Numbered from the stretch's first letter, positions 46,257 through 55,016 are shown. The stretch is DNA of 64,000 nucleotides from Halorussus lipolyticus (GCF_029338375.1 NZ_CP119804.1:620001-684000); one strand, 5' to 3'. Made by a program: numbers and translations. The notes: generated by a model from the sequence alone, not told the origin.

Positions 46257-47048
46257 ATGAGGGACCGAGGACCCGACCCCGAGCGCGTGTCTCCCCAGAA
46301 GCGGTTGACGGCGGAGTACATGCAGGTGGCGGGACGCCGGAGCAACGTCCACGGCCTCGTGGAAATCGACGTTACCAACGCCCGAGAGCGGATTCGGCGC
46401 ATCGAGGAGCAGACCGGAACGGACCTCTCGTTCACGGCGTTCGTCGTCGCCTGTCTGGCGACCGCCGTGGCGGAACAGCCGGCGGTCCAGCGATACCACG
46501 ACTGGCGAGGACGGATTCACGAGTTCGAGGACGTGGACGTGAATCTCCTCGTGGAGCGGGAAGTCGAGGGCGAGCGAATCGGCGTCCCGCACGTCGTCCG
46601 GAAAGCGAATCGGCGGACGATTCGGTCGATTCACGACGAGATTCGGCGCGTCCAAGCCGACGCTTCGAGCGGTCCCGACGCCGCAACCGCCGAACTCGCC
46701 CGCTGGCTTCCCGGATTCGTCCGCAGGCAACTCTGGCGGCTCCCGCAGTTGTTTCCCTCGCGGTGGACGGACCTCGCCGGCACCGTCGCCGTCACCTCCG
46801 TCGGCATGTTCGGCACCGGAAACGGGTGGGCCATCAGTCCCACCAACTACACCCTCCAGCTTACTATCGGCGGCATCGGCACCAAACCCCGCCTCATCGA
46901 CGGTGAACTGGAGTCCAGAGAGTATCTGAGCCTCACCGTCACCTTCGACCACGACGTCGTGGACGGCGGCCAAGCCGCGCGGTTCGTCCAACGCCTCGGC
47001 GAACACTTGGAAGCCGGGACCGGCCTCGACGCCGCGTCCGCCGACTGA
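46257..47048 (+). CDS. Stand-alone E2-type acyltransferase catalytic domain
   Basis: A 263-residue protein related only to the catalytic domain of 2-oxo-acid dehydrogenase E2. The active-site motif DHDVVDGG (H232, D236) is the HxxxDG of the chloramphenicol-acetyltransferase-like fold. There is no lipoyl or E1/E3-binding domain, which usually precede it, so the protein cannot serve alone as a classic E2. It may be a lone acyltransferase or work with a separate lipoyl protein. The start at 46257 leaves a short charged N-terminus. Confidence 0.85.
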   Translation: MRDRGPDPERVSPQKRLTAEYMQVAGRRSNVHGLVEIDVTNARERIRRIEEQTGTDLSFTAFVVACLATAVAEQPAVQRYHDWRGRIHEFEDVDVNLLVEREVEGERIGVPHVVRKANRRTIRSIHDEIRRVQADASSGPDAATAELARWLPGFVRRQLWRLPQLFPSRWTDLAGTVAVTSVGMFGTGNGWAISPTNYTLQLTIGGIGTKPRLIDGELESREYLSLTVTFDHDVVDGGQAARFVQRLGEHLEAGTGLDAASAD

Positions 47049-47119
47049 GCGACCGCTCGACCCCGAGTGGCCGGGTTTTCGGCATCGGAGCTAAGTGGCA
47101 GGGCGTCGTGACGACCTGC

Positions 47120-47299
47120 ATGGACGACAGCACGCAACTCTGGGGCGGGGCCGGGTTGATTCTCGTCGGCGCGTTGATTCTGTTCGCGCCGCTGTTGTTG
47201 GAACTCGCCTACACCACGATACTGCTGTCCGTGGCCGTCCTCGTCCTCGCTGGCGGGGCGCTCCTCATCGGCCTCTCGCAACGAGGACGGGCGGTCTGA
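47120..47299 (+). CDS. Small two-helix membrane protein
   Basis: A 59-residue protein. Two hydrophobic helices (about 8-29 and 32-52) end in a basic SQRGRAV tail. ATG 47120 is supported by CTAAGTGG about 28 nt before it; GTG 47108 is the alternative. Function unknown. It resembles the 45841 gene in layout but not in sequence. Confidence 0.6.
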   Translation: MDDSTQLWGGAGLILVGALILFAPLLLELAYTTILLSVAVLVLAGGALLIGLSQRGRAV

Positions 47300-47374
47300 G
47301 AGTTCCGCGCCGACGCTCTCGAAATTTAGGAACCAGCGATAAAACCAAATGCTCGTCCGCCGAGTGTTCGGCAT

Positions 47375-49012
47375 ATGCCTCTCGACTACGACCAAGAGCG
47401 CGAGGAGTTCGAGTGGGACATCCCCGAAGACTACAACCTCCCGGCGGTAATCGACGACCACGCCGAAAACTTCGGCGACCGACTCGCGGTCCGGTTCCGA
47501 GACGACGAGACCGAGGCCGAACGCACCTACGCCGACATCCGCGACGACATGAACCGGTTCGCCAACGCGCTGGCCGACCTCGGCGTCGGCGAGGGCGACC
47601 GGGTGATGCACCTGTTCCCCCGGCACCCCGACGCCTTCGCCGTCCAGTTGGGTGCGCTGACCCGCGGAGCGTTGCTCGTGCCCTGTTCGGCCATGCTCAA
47701 GCCCAAGGACCTCACCTTCCGGGCGAACGACTGCGAGGCCGAAACCGTGGTGGTCCACGAGGACCTGACCGAGATGGTCGAACCGATTCTTTCCGAGACG
47801 CCGATTTCGCGCGTGGTCGTGCTGGACGCCGACGCCGAGACGGTGGACCGCGAGGACTGGCACGCATTCTCCGACCTCCTCGACGGGCAGGGAACCGCCC
47901 ACGACGGCCCCGAACTCTCCGCCGACGACCCGATGTCCATCAACTACACCAGCGGGACCACCGGCCAACCCAAGCCGGTCCTGCACCGCCACCGCTGGCT
48001 CCGGTGCTTCGAACTCGTCAACGCGCCCTACTGGTGGGGCGTCACGCAGGAGACCGACTTCTCCGACGAACTCCTCTGGGCGACCACCGGCACCGGGTGG
48101 GCCAAGTGGTTCTGGAGTCCGGTCGGCGTCGGCCTGACGACCGGAGCGTCCCAGTTCATCTACGACGGCGATTTCGACGCCAGAACCTTCCTCGACCTGA
48201 TGGACGAAGAGGACGTAACCCGACTCTGTGCGGTCCCGACCCAGTACCGGATGTTCACCCAAGTCGATGGTCTCGGCGACTACGACCTCGCGCTGACAGA
48301 GGCCGTCTCGGCGGGCGAACCCCTGAACAGGGAGCCGATTCAGGAGTTCGAGGAGGCCTTCGGCGTCACCCCGCGAGACGGCTACGGCCAGACCGAAACC
48401 GTCGCGCTCGTCACCAACTACCCCGGCATCGACGTGAAACCCGGAAGCATGGGCAAGCCCGTGCCCGGCATCGACGTGACGCTCCTCGATACCCAAAGCG
48501 AGGAGGAAGTCGAACCCGGCGAAACCGGCGAAATCGCGGTCCCGGTGGACTCGCCCGCCATCTTCGACGGCTACTACGAGAAGCCCGATTTGGACGAAAA
48601 AACCTTCCATGGCGACTACTACCGGACCGGTGACCTCGCCCGGATGGACGAAGACGGTTACTTCTTCTTCGAGGGCCGGGCCGACGACATCATCATCTCG
48701 TCTGGCTACCGAATCGGCCCCTTCGAGGTCGAGGACGCCCTCGTGGGCCACGACGCAGTGGCAGAGGCCGCGGCGGTCGCCAGCCCCCACGACGAGCGCG
48801 GGAACGTCGTCAAAGCCTACGTCGTCCTCGCCGACGACCGCGAGGGCGGCGACGAGTTGACCGACGAACTGCAAAACTACATGAAAGAGGAGACGGCCCC
48901 GTACAAGTACCCCCGCAGAATCGAGTACGTCGATGAACTCCCGACCACCTCCAGCGGGAAGATTCGACGCATCGAACTCCGGAAAGAGGAACGACAGAAA
49001 TTCGGCGAGTAA
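47375..49012 (+). CDS. Acyl-CoA synthetase, AMP-forming
   Basis: A 545-residue adenylate-forming enzyme that activates a carboxylic acid with ATP and CoA. YTSGTTGQPK (191-200) binds ATP, GYGQTE is the second core motif, GDYYRTGDLARMDEDGY ends the large domain, and K529 (TSSGKIRR) is the catalytic lysine. The sequence is most like medium-chain acyl-CoA synthetases; chain length is not shown. It may feed beta-oxidation or the thiolase later in this window, but the genes are 6 kb apart. Confidence 0.92.
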   Translation: MPLDYDQEREEFEWDIPEDYNLPAVIDDHAENFGDRLAVRFRDDETEAERTYADIRDDMNRFANALADLGVGEGDRVMHLFPRHPDAFAVQLGALTRGALLVPCSAMLKPKDLTFRANDCEAETVVVHEDLTEMVEPILSETPISRVVVLDADAETVDREDWHAFSDLLDGQGTAHDGPELSADDPMSINYTSGTTGQPKPVLHRHRWLRCFELVNAPYWWGVTQETDFSDELLWATTGTGWAKWFWSPVGVGLTTGASQFIYDGDFDARTFLDLMDEEDVTRLCAVPTQYRMFTQVDGLGDYDLALTEAVSAGEPLNREPIQEFEEAFGVTPRDGYGQTETVALVTNYPGIDVKPGSMGKPVPGIDVTLLDTQSEEEVEPGETGEIAVPVDSPAIFDGYYEKPDLDEKTFHGDYYRTGDLARMDEDGYFFFEGRADDIIISSGYRIGPFEVEDALVGHDAVAEAAAVASPHDERGNVVKAYVVLADDREGGDELTDELQNYMKEETAPYKYPRRIEYVDELPTTSSGKIRRIELRKEERQKFGE

Positions 49013-49103
49013 CTCGCGGACGGGAGCGGTTCGGACCGACTGACATCTTATTTCACCGTATGATTTGGAAAGAATTATGATACGAGAATAGAACTACGTC
49101 GAT

Positions 49104-50381
49104 ATGACTGCGGAACGGGGCCCCTCCCGACGTGCGGTCGCGGAGTGGATACCCAGTCTCGTGAGCGTCCTCGGCGCGGTGCTGTTGGCCGTCTACCTCG
49201 CCGAACAGCGATTTCTCTACTGGCCGCTTGACCTCACTTCGAGGGGTTTTCTCGTCGGTTTCTTCGTGGCGATGGTGTTCATCGCCCCGGTGTTGGGTGG
49301 GGGCTACTGGCTCGCCCGGACCGACCTCCCGACCAAGCGGTACCCCCGAATCGGCAAGTGGATTCTGGGCGGTTCAGCCTTCTTCCTCTCGATAAACCTC
49401 CCGGTAATGGCGGTCATGACGTTCGACGACTTCGCCTTCCGAGTCTCGTGGGGTCGCTGGGCCACGAGCATCGGCGCGGCGGGCGGCCTGTTAGTCGGCT
49501 ACATCGAGGCCCGCGCCATCCAGCGCGAACTCCAAGCCCAGCGCGCCGCGATTCGGGCCGAGGAGGCCGAGAATCAGCGCCAGTGGTTCGACTACCTGAA
49601 CGGACTCCTCCGCCACGAGGTGCTGAACACCGCGAACGTCATCGTCGGGTACGCCTCGCTCGTGTTGGAGGACGACGACATCGACCCCGCCACCCAGACC
49701 CAACTGGAGACGATTCACCGGCAGGGCGAGAACATGACGAAGGTCATCCGGGACGTGCAGGTGCTGATAGAGACCACCTCCGACATCGCCCATCTCGAAC
49801 CGGTAGACCTCTCGTCGGCGCTCGACAGCGAACTGAGCCAACTCAGAGACACCTACGATTCGGTGACTGTCGAGGCCACCATTCCCGACGGCGTGACCGT
49901 CCGGGCCGACGAACTCCTGCCCCGAATCTTCTCGAACCTCCTCCGGAACGCGGTCGAACACAACGACGGCGACCCGGAGGTCCGCGTCAACGTCGACGAG
50001 GGCGACGACACCGCCACGGTCCGGGTGGCCGACAACGGGCCGGGAATTCCGGACGGCGAGCGCTCGACGCTGTTCGAGCGCGGCGACAACACCGGCGCGA
50101 AGCACGGACTGGGCCTCTATCTCGTCCGGACCCTCGTGGAACGCTACGGCGGGTCGGCCGAACTGACCGAGACCGGTCCCGAGGGGAGCGTCTTCGCGGT
50201 CGAACTGCCACTGTCGGAGACTCCTCCCGAGGTCGGTCCGGGGGAGCGTCCCGAGGTCGATGGCCAGCGCGTGAGCAGTCCCCGCGACGACAGTGGCCGG
50301 GGCGACGCGCCCCGCGCGGACAGTCCTCGGGGCGACACCCCCCGAGCGGACGGCGGTCACTCCACCGGTTCCACGAAGTAG
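49104..50381 (+). CDS. Membrane sensor histidine kinase
   Basis: A 425-residue kinase. Four helices (about 14-33, 49-70, 85-106 and 118-134) form the sensor end; then comes a short helix and the DHp domain with phospho-acceptor H171 (LLRHEVLNTANVI). N box (NLLRNAVEHN), G1 (DNGPGIP) and G2 (GLGLYLV) are complete. The stimulus is unknown and no response regulator is adjacent, a frequent situation in haloarchaea. The last 50 residues are a repetitive PRGD/PRAD tail of low complexity. The 3' end overlaps the asparaginase gene by 25 nt. Confidence 0.9.
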   Translation: MTAERGPSRRAVAEWIPSLVSVLGAVLLAVYLAEQRFLYWPLDLTSRGFLVGFFVAMVFIAPVLGGGYWLARTDLPTKRYPRIGKWILGGSAFFLSINLPVMAVMTFDDFAFRVSWGRWATSIGAAGGLLVGYIEARAIQRELQAQRAAIRAEEAENQRQWFDYLNGLLRHEVLNTANVIVGYASLVLEDDDIDPATQTQLETIHRQGENMTKVIRDVQVLIETTSDIAHLEPVDLSSALDSELSQLRDTYDSVTVEATIPDGVTVRADELLPRIFSNLLRNAVEHNDGDPEVRVNVDEGDDTATVRVADNGPGIPDGERSTLFERGDNTGAKHGLGLYLVRTLVERYGGSAELTETGPEGSVFAVELPLSETPPEVGPGERPEVDGQRVSSPRDDSGRGDAPRADSPRGDTPRADGGHSTGSTK

Positions 50382-51370
50382 TCGGTGACTTTCTCCGCGC
50401 CATCGCCGTCTTCGTCACTCACCGCGTCCAGCGCCAGCGCCAACTTCACTCGGGCCTTCCACGGCGCGAGGTCGCCGCCGGGAATCGCGCCCCGGTCCTG
50501 CAAGGTCTTGCCGCCGCCCGCGGTGCCGTAGACCGCGCCGGTCGAACCGGCACCGCACCGCGAGGTCAGCACAATCGGGACGCCAGACTCGATTGCATCT
50601 CGGACGGTCTCGCCCAACTCGCCGGTCGTGTTCCCGAGGCCGGTGCCCGCGATTACGAGACCGTCGGCGTTCGCCTCGACTGCGCGCTCGACTTGCGCGC
50701 CGTCAACTCCCGCCGCCGAGACGACCATCTCGACGCGAGCGTCGGGGGCCTCGACCGGAGCGTCCTCGCCTTCGACCGGGAGGTACACCGACTCGCTCTC
50801 GGGTTCGCGGTGGAATCGGAGGCCGTCGCGGGTCACGGTAGCGACCGGGCCGTCGTTCGGCGAGGAGAACGCGCTCAACTTGTGGGAGTGGGTCTTGCGC
50901 ACGTCCCGGCCAGCGTGGAGTTCGTCGTCGAACGCGAGGAAGACGCCCTCATCGACTCGGGAGTGAGTCCCCGCGCGGACCGCTGTGAGGAGGTTGGCGG
51001 GCGCGTCGGAACTCGGTTCGTCCAGTCGGCGCTGTGCGCCCGTGACGACCACCGGTACGGACAGCGAGCAGGTCAAATCGAGAAAGTAGGCCGTCTCGGC
51101 CATCGTGTCCGTGCCGTGGGTCACGACGATTGCGTCGCCCCCGGATTCGGCGGCCTCGCTGGCGCGCTCTGCGACTTCGGCCATCGTCTCGAAGTCCATG
51201 TCGAACCCCGGCAGTTGGGAGACCGATTCGACGCTCAGGTCGGCGTGGGCCGAGAGGTCCGGGACCGATTCGAGGAGGTCCGCGCCGTCGAGACTGGGAG
51301 ACGCGCCCTCCTCGTCGGGCGTGCTGGCGATGGTGCCGCCTGTCGCAATCACGTGAACTCGCGGGAGCAT
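50357..51370 (-). CDS. L-asparaginase
   Basis: A 337-residue enzyme hydrolysing asparagine to aspartate and ammonia. ATGGTIAS (9-16), with the nucleophilic Thr13, and VVTHGTDTMAET, with the Thr-Asp pair, are the two signature sites of type I/II asparaginases. There is no signal peptide, so it is cytoplasmic. ATG 51370 is chosen because it directly opens the family start MLPRVHVIATGG. It converges on the histidine kinase gene with a 25-nt overlap. Confidence 0.93.
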   Translation of the reverse strand: MLPRVHVIATGGTIASTPDEEGASPSLDGADLLESVPDLSAHADLSVESVSQLPGFDMDFETMAEVAERASEAAESGGDAIVVTHGTDTMAETAYFLDLTCSLSVPVVVTGAQRRLDEPSSDAPANLLTAVRAGTHSRVDEGVFLAFDDELHAGRDVRKTHSHKLSAFSSPNDGPVATVTRDGLRFHREPESESVYLPVEGEDAPVEAPDARVEMVVSAAGVDGAQVERAVEANADGLVIAGTGLGNTTGELGETVRDAIESGVPIVLTSRCGAGSTGAVYGTAGGGKTLQDRGAIPGGDLAPWKARVKLALALDAVSDEDGDGAEKVTDYFVEPVE

Positions 51371-51484
51371 GGCCCAAACTGGGGCCGTCTCCGTCAAGAA
51401 CCTACGGGATTGGCGAGAATTCTGGGTTTTCGAGTTTATTATATAGTTGTCTAGCGCGCGAGAGAACTCAAATTCTCTCGGAAA

Positions 51485-51495
51485 TTTATTTATTC
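51485..51495 (+). promoter_or_regulatory. TATA box of the 51516 membrane protein gene
   Basis: TTTATTTATTC is centred 26 nt before GTG 51516. This favours that GTG over upstream starts. Confidence 0.6.
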
Positions 51496-51515
51496 TACCT
51501 CGTCGTACGTGTCGT

Positions 51516-52052
51516 GTGTTCGGGAGCTTTCCCAGCGAGGTGGAACCCGACGGGGCCGTGTTCGGTCCGCACCACTTCTATCTCGGCGTTCTGCTGATAC
51601 TGATGGTGTGTTGGATACTCTACGCCGACAGCGACTCCGACTCCGGGCCGTGGGTGGTGACCGGCGCGACGCTCCTGTCGGTGTTCGCGTTCGCGCTGAC
51701 GTGGCCCTACTACCCGATAGTGGGCGCGCTCGGCGTGCTTGTCCTCCTCGGCGTGGCGACTGCAGTGTCGGTGGTCCGGCCCTTCTGGTGGCGCACGACC
51801 CTGCTGGCCCGGAGCGCGCTCTTGCTCGGCCTACTGGTCGCGTGGGACGACGCGCTGAGTCACGCCCTCGGGTGGCAGACGCCGCTGGACTTGCTGTGGG
51901 CCGAGCATCTGCATCCCTACGTCTCGGACCCGTATCTGCCCGAGGCGGTCCGGCGGCCCTCCGGTCTCCCTACCGACTTCGAACTACCCTTCGACCTCGA
52001 AACCCTCGTCGCGGAGCAGGTCGGCCGCGCGCTCGCCGTGGTCCCCCTGTAG
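51516..52052 (+). CDS. Unknown membrane protein with about four helices
   Basis: A 178-residue protein. Hydrophobic helices lie at about 25-37, 50-65, 70-85 and 98-112, followed by a soluble tail (DLLWAEHLHPYVSDPYLPEA). FGPHHFYLGVLLILMV near the start has paired His that could bind a metal. The start GTG 51516 follows its TATA box by 26 nt. No family is recognised. The 3' end overlaps the aIF1-like gene by 69 nt on the opposite strand. Confidence 0.6.
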   Translation: MFGSFPSEVEPDGAVFGPHHFYLGVLLILMVCWILYADSDSDSGPWVVTGATLLSVFAFALTWPYYPIVGALGVLVLLGVATAVSVVRPFWWRTTLLARSALLLGLLVAWDDALSHALGWQTPLDLLWAEHLHPYVSDPYLPEAVRRPSGLPTDFELPFDLETLVAEQVGRALAVVPL

Positions 52053-52289
52053 TTCGATGCGGTCGTCCTCGACGGTGCCGCCCGTGGCGAGTTGGCTCTT
52101 GAGCATCGAGGCGAGGTCCCCGAGGTCCACGTCCGACTGGTCGAACCCCTCTACGATGGTGACTGCCTTGCCGTAGGTTCGCTCCTCGGTCCGGATGGTG
52201 AGTCTCTGCTCGGCGCGCCCGAGGTCCTCGTCGATTCCGAGTTCGTCCGGAAGCCCCGAAACGTCGCTGATGTCTTTGTCTTCCCCCAT
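51984..52289 (-). CDS. Translation initiation factor aIF1 / SUI1-family
   Basis: A 101-residue SUI1 protein. The core RLTIRTEERTYGKAVTIVEG, then DLGDLASMLKSQLATGGTVE and IELQGDHGERAADLL, is the full SUI1 fold. SUI1/aIF1 binds the small ribosomal subunit and guards start-codon choice; the bacterial YciH form is similar. The ATG at 52289 starts a normal acidic lead. The gene shares 69 nt with the convergent membrane protein gene. Confidence 0.92.
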   Translation of the reverse strand: MGEDKDISDVSGLPDELGIDEDLGRAEQRLTIRTEERTYGKAVTIVEGFDQSDVDLGDLASMLKSQLATGGTVEDDRIELQGDHGERAADLLRDEGFEVEG

Positions 52290-52436
52290 GAATCCGGGTA
52301 GGGTGCCCGGACGTTTTAGCCTTCTCCGAGGGGCGAATTGGCGCGCGACCGAAACCCGAAACCGGAGTTCGGGCGTCCTCGGCGGGTTTCCGATACCCCC
52401 GAATTTACGTCGCGCGTGGCGTACTACTACCCGAGA

Positions 52437-54107
52437 ATGCTTCACGGAAAGGGAACCCTGCTGACCATCGACCTGACCGAACGCGAGCCCCGCGAGGAGG
52501 ACGTAGACGACGTGCTGGAATCGTTCGTCGGCGGCCGAGGACTCGCCACCAAGTTGGCCCACGACCGGATTCCCTTCGACGCCGACCCGCTCGGGCCGGA
52601 GAATCGGCTCTACTTCTCGTCGGGACCGCTCCAGCAGTCCCAGATGAGTTTCACGGGCCGGATGAACGCCACCGCGATTTCCCCGCTCACGGACGGGATT
52701 CGCTCGACCAACGCGGGCGGGTTCCTCTCGCGGAACTTCGTGGAGACGGGCCACATCGCGGTCGAAATCGTCGGCGAGAGCGACGAATTGCTGGCGGTTC
52801 ACGTGACCGACGACGGGGTGGAGTTCGAGGAGGTCCCCGAACTCGAAGGGGCCGAAGTCTCGGCGACCAGCGAGTACGTCGAGGGCGTGCGCGATTTGGG
52901 GGCCGAACACCTCGTGACCGCCGGCCCGGCGGGCGAGAACGAGGTCCGGTACGCCTGCGTCATGACCTCTGACACGCGGGCGTTCGGCCGGGGCGGCCTC
53001 GGCGCGGTGATGGGCGCGAAGAACCTGAAGACGATGAGTTTCGACGGCGACTCCGCGCCAGAAATCGAGATTCCCGACGTGCAGATGGATGTCCACCGGG
53101 ACGCCGCCCAGAGCGACGACTCGATGAAGCGACAGGGCACCACCGGCGGCACCGAGTTCATCAACGACAACTTCTCGCTCCCGACCCGGTACTTCACCGA
53201 GTTCTCCTTCGAGGACGTGGAACACATCGGCGGCGATGCGGTCGAGGAGAAAAAGTACAAGCGCGGCACCTGCTCGCAGTGCGCCTTCGGGTGCAAGTTG
53301 CCGACGAGAGACGAGGAGACCGGCTTGGAGACGGAGGGACCGGAGTTCGAGACGGTCTTCTCGTTCGGGTCCAACGCGGGCGTCGGCGACATCGTGGACG
53401 TGATGAAGTCCAACGAGTTGTGCGACGAGTTGGGCCTCGACACCATCTCGGCCGGCGTCACCGTCTCGGCGTACCTCAAGAGCGAAGACGAGTTCGGCAA
53501 CGCCGAGTTGGTCCACGAACTGGTCGAGAAAATCGGCCGGAGAGAGGGCGTCGGCGACCTGCTCGCGGAGGGCGTGGACCGGTGCCACGACGAGTTGGGC
53601 GTCGAAAACTGGACCTCGAAGGGCCTCGAATTCGCGGCCCACGACGGCCGGGCCATCAACGGACAGGGCCTCTCCTACGCGACTTCGAACAGCGGGGCCG
53701 ACCACATGTACTCGGAGATTCTGGGCGCGGAGTACTCGGGCGAACTCGACCCGGAAGGCTTGGAGGGCAAGGCTCCCTTCCTCGTGGAATCCGAGAACTC
53801 GGCGGCGTTCAAGGACAGCGGGGTCCTCTGTGCGTTCTCCAGCGACTACGCCACCGAGGAGCGCATCGAAGAACTGTTCGGCGCGGACTGGGACGAACTC
53901 CTCGAAATCGGCGGTCGCATCGTGGAACTGGAACGCCACTTCAACAACCAGCGCGGGTTCGACCGGAGCGACGACGACCTGCCCTACGACCTGCCGGACT
54001 TCGAGCAGGCGTTAGACGAGTACTACGCGGAGCGCGGGTGGAATCAGGACGGCACCGTGCCCGAGAGTCGGATTTCGGGCGACGAGAGCGCGGCGAGCGC
54101 GGACTGA
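52437..54107 (+). CDS. Aldehyde:ferredoxin oxidoreductase (tungsten/molybdenum enzyme)
   Basis: A 556-residue enzyme of the AOR family. LHGKGTLLTIDLTE opens the first domain; the [4Fe-4S] Cys are C279, C282, C286 (CSQCAFGC) and C465 (VLCAFSS). RGGLGAVMGAKNLK and TSNSGADHMY are cofactor-binding stretches for a tungsto- or molybdobispterin. It oxidises aldehydes to acids with ferredoxin as acceptor. ATG 52437 follows ATTTAC by about 30 nt. The convergent next gene encodes a MoaD/SAMP protein, which fits cofactor sulfur supply. Confidence 0.92.
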   Translation: MLHGKGTLLTIDLTEREPREEDVDDVLESFVGGRGLATKLAHDRIPFDADPLGPENRLYFSSGPLQQSQMSFTGRMNATAISPLTDGIRSTNAGGFLSRNFVETGHIAVEIVGESDELLAVHVTDDGVEFEEVPELEGAEVSATSEYVEGVRDLGAEHLVTAGPAGENEVRYACVMTSDTRAFGRGGLGAVMGAKNLKTMSFDGDSAPEIEIPDVQMDVHRDAAQSDDSMKRQGTTGGTEFINDNFSLPTRYFTEFSFEDVEHIGGDAVEEKKYKRGTCSQCAFGCKLPTRDEETGLETEGPEFETVFSFGSNAGVGDIVDVMKSNELCDELGLDTISAGVTVSAYLKSEDEFGNAELVHELVEKIGRREGVGDLLAEGVDRCHDELGVENWTSKGLEFAAHDGRAINGQGLSYATSNSGADHMYSEILGAEYSGELDPEGLEGKAPFLVESENSAAFKDSGVLCAFSSDYATEERIEELFGADWDELLEIGGRIVELERHFNNQRGFDRSDDDLPYDLPDFEQALDEYYAERGWNQDGTVPESRISGDESAASAD

Positions 54108-54129
54108 GAACTGCTTTTTGCGACTCGTT

Positions 54130-54432
54130 TCAACCGCCGTGGATGGGGTTCACGAAACTCACGTCGTCGCCGTCTTCGAGGACCGTTTCGGCCTCGGCGC
54201 GCTCCCGGCCGTTCTTGAGCGCCCGAACGCTGGTGGCGATTTCCCCGTCGTCGGCGAGGAGTTTGCTTTCGAGGGACGGGTGGTCCTCGGCGACATCAGC
54301 GATTGCGTCCGCGAGGGTGGCTTCGGCGGGGAGTTCGCGCGTGAGGGATTTCTGGCCGACCTCCTCGCGGAAAGTGGCGTAGAACGTGAGTTCGACGGAA
54401 ATGGGGTCTTTGGGGTTGTTCCGCGCTGACAT
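54130..54432 (-). CDS. SAMP/MoaD-type ubiquitin-like protein
   Basis: A 100-residue beta-grasp protein ending in the required Gly-Gly (FVNPIHGG). ELTFYATFREEVGQKSL and VRALKNGRERAEAETVL match small archaeal modifier proteins, most like the SAMP3/MoaD type. The C-terminal Gly is adenylated by an E1-like enzyme, then carries sulfur for molybdopterin synthase or is attached to target lysines. Its position facing the AOR gene favours the cofactor role. The start at 54432 is the only ATG that gives the normal N-terminus. Confidence 0.88.
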   Translation of the reverse strand: MSARNNPKDPISVELTFYATFREEVGQKSLTRELPAEATLADAIADVAEDHPSLESKLLADDGEIATSVRALKNGRERAEAETVLEDGDDVSFVNPIHGG

Positions 54433-54539
54433 CGGTTCTTGGGTTGTGAATTTCGTTTGCGGGTGTTAGTATCCATCGTTGGTTAGGAGTTTCTGTGAGA
54501 ATTTGTACTGCTACCGATTCGACAGCAATCGAAGTGGTG

Positions 54540-54625
54540 ACTGCTTATTGAAGCCCCCGCCCGGTCGCGGTCTCGTGAACAAAGTAAACGAGACCGCGAC
54601 CGGGCGGCCCCTTCATCCCACCTAT
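54540..54625 (+). repeat. Dispersed repeat B, copy 6 (hairpin form)
   Basis: A 20-bp perfect stem (54557-54576 with 54588-54607) with an 11-nt loop. Its ends are identical to copy 3 but the core is nearly gone. Confidence 0.75.
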
Positions 54626-54789
54626 GATGATTTTTCGGCCTGTCGTCGCTCCCAGTCGATACCCCTCGCGGCGCTATTGTGAATTGAATATATTGCTAAA
54701 AGACTGATTTTCAATCCTAAAACAAATAGAAAGTCATGCCAATAACGACCACCGACTCAACCACCGGAGCGCGCTTGACCGACCAACCG

Positions 54790-54930
54790 CCGGGTGGGAT
54801 GAAGGGGTCGGCCGCTCGCGTTCATTTTGGTCGTCTCTGCGGGCCACTATTCGAGCGGTGAGCGGAGCGAGCCACGAGAATATCCCGCAGAGCGACCGCG
54901 AGCGGCCGAGGGCTTTCGTAGACGTTCACC
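54790..54930 (-). repeat. Dispersed repeat B, copy 7 (long form, inverted to copy 6)
   Basis: The outer stem pairs 54810-54820 with 54897-54907 (GGCCGCTCGCG / CGCGAGCGGCC), and an inner stem pairs 54835-54843 with 54884-54892. Copy 6 and copy 7 carry 15 identical bases in opposite orientation (54608-54622 and 54793-54807). Together they make up most of the 616-nt divergent gap between the SAMP and thiolase genes; no gene is seen. Confidence 0.7.
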
Positions 54931-55016
54931 ACCTCGACTGTCGTCGGGCTAGTGCAGTTAGCTGGCATACGAAGAACAAATCACGAATTCACGCCAACAT
55001 CTCGGCCAATCCCCGA

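Noticed and set aside
46847..48874. Long minus-strand open frame of 675 codons
   Set aside because: Antisense to the E2-like, small membrane and acyl-CoA synthetase genes, with no recognisable domain.
51984..53939. Long minus-strand open frame of 651 codons
   Set aside because: Only the last 101 codons (start 52289) encode the aIF1-like protein; the rest lies antisense to the aldehyde oxidoreductase.
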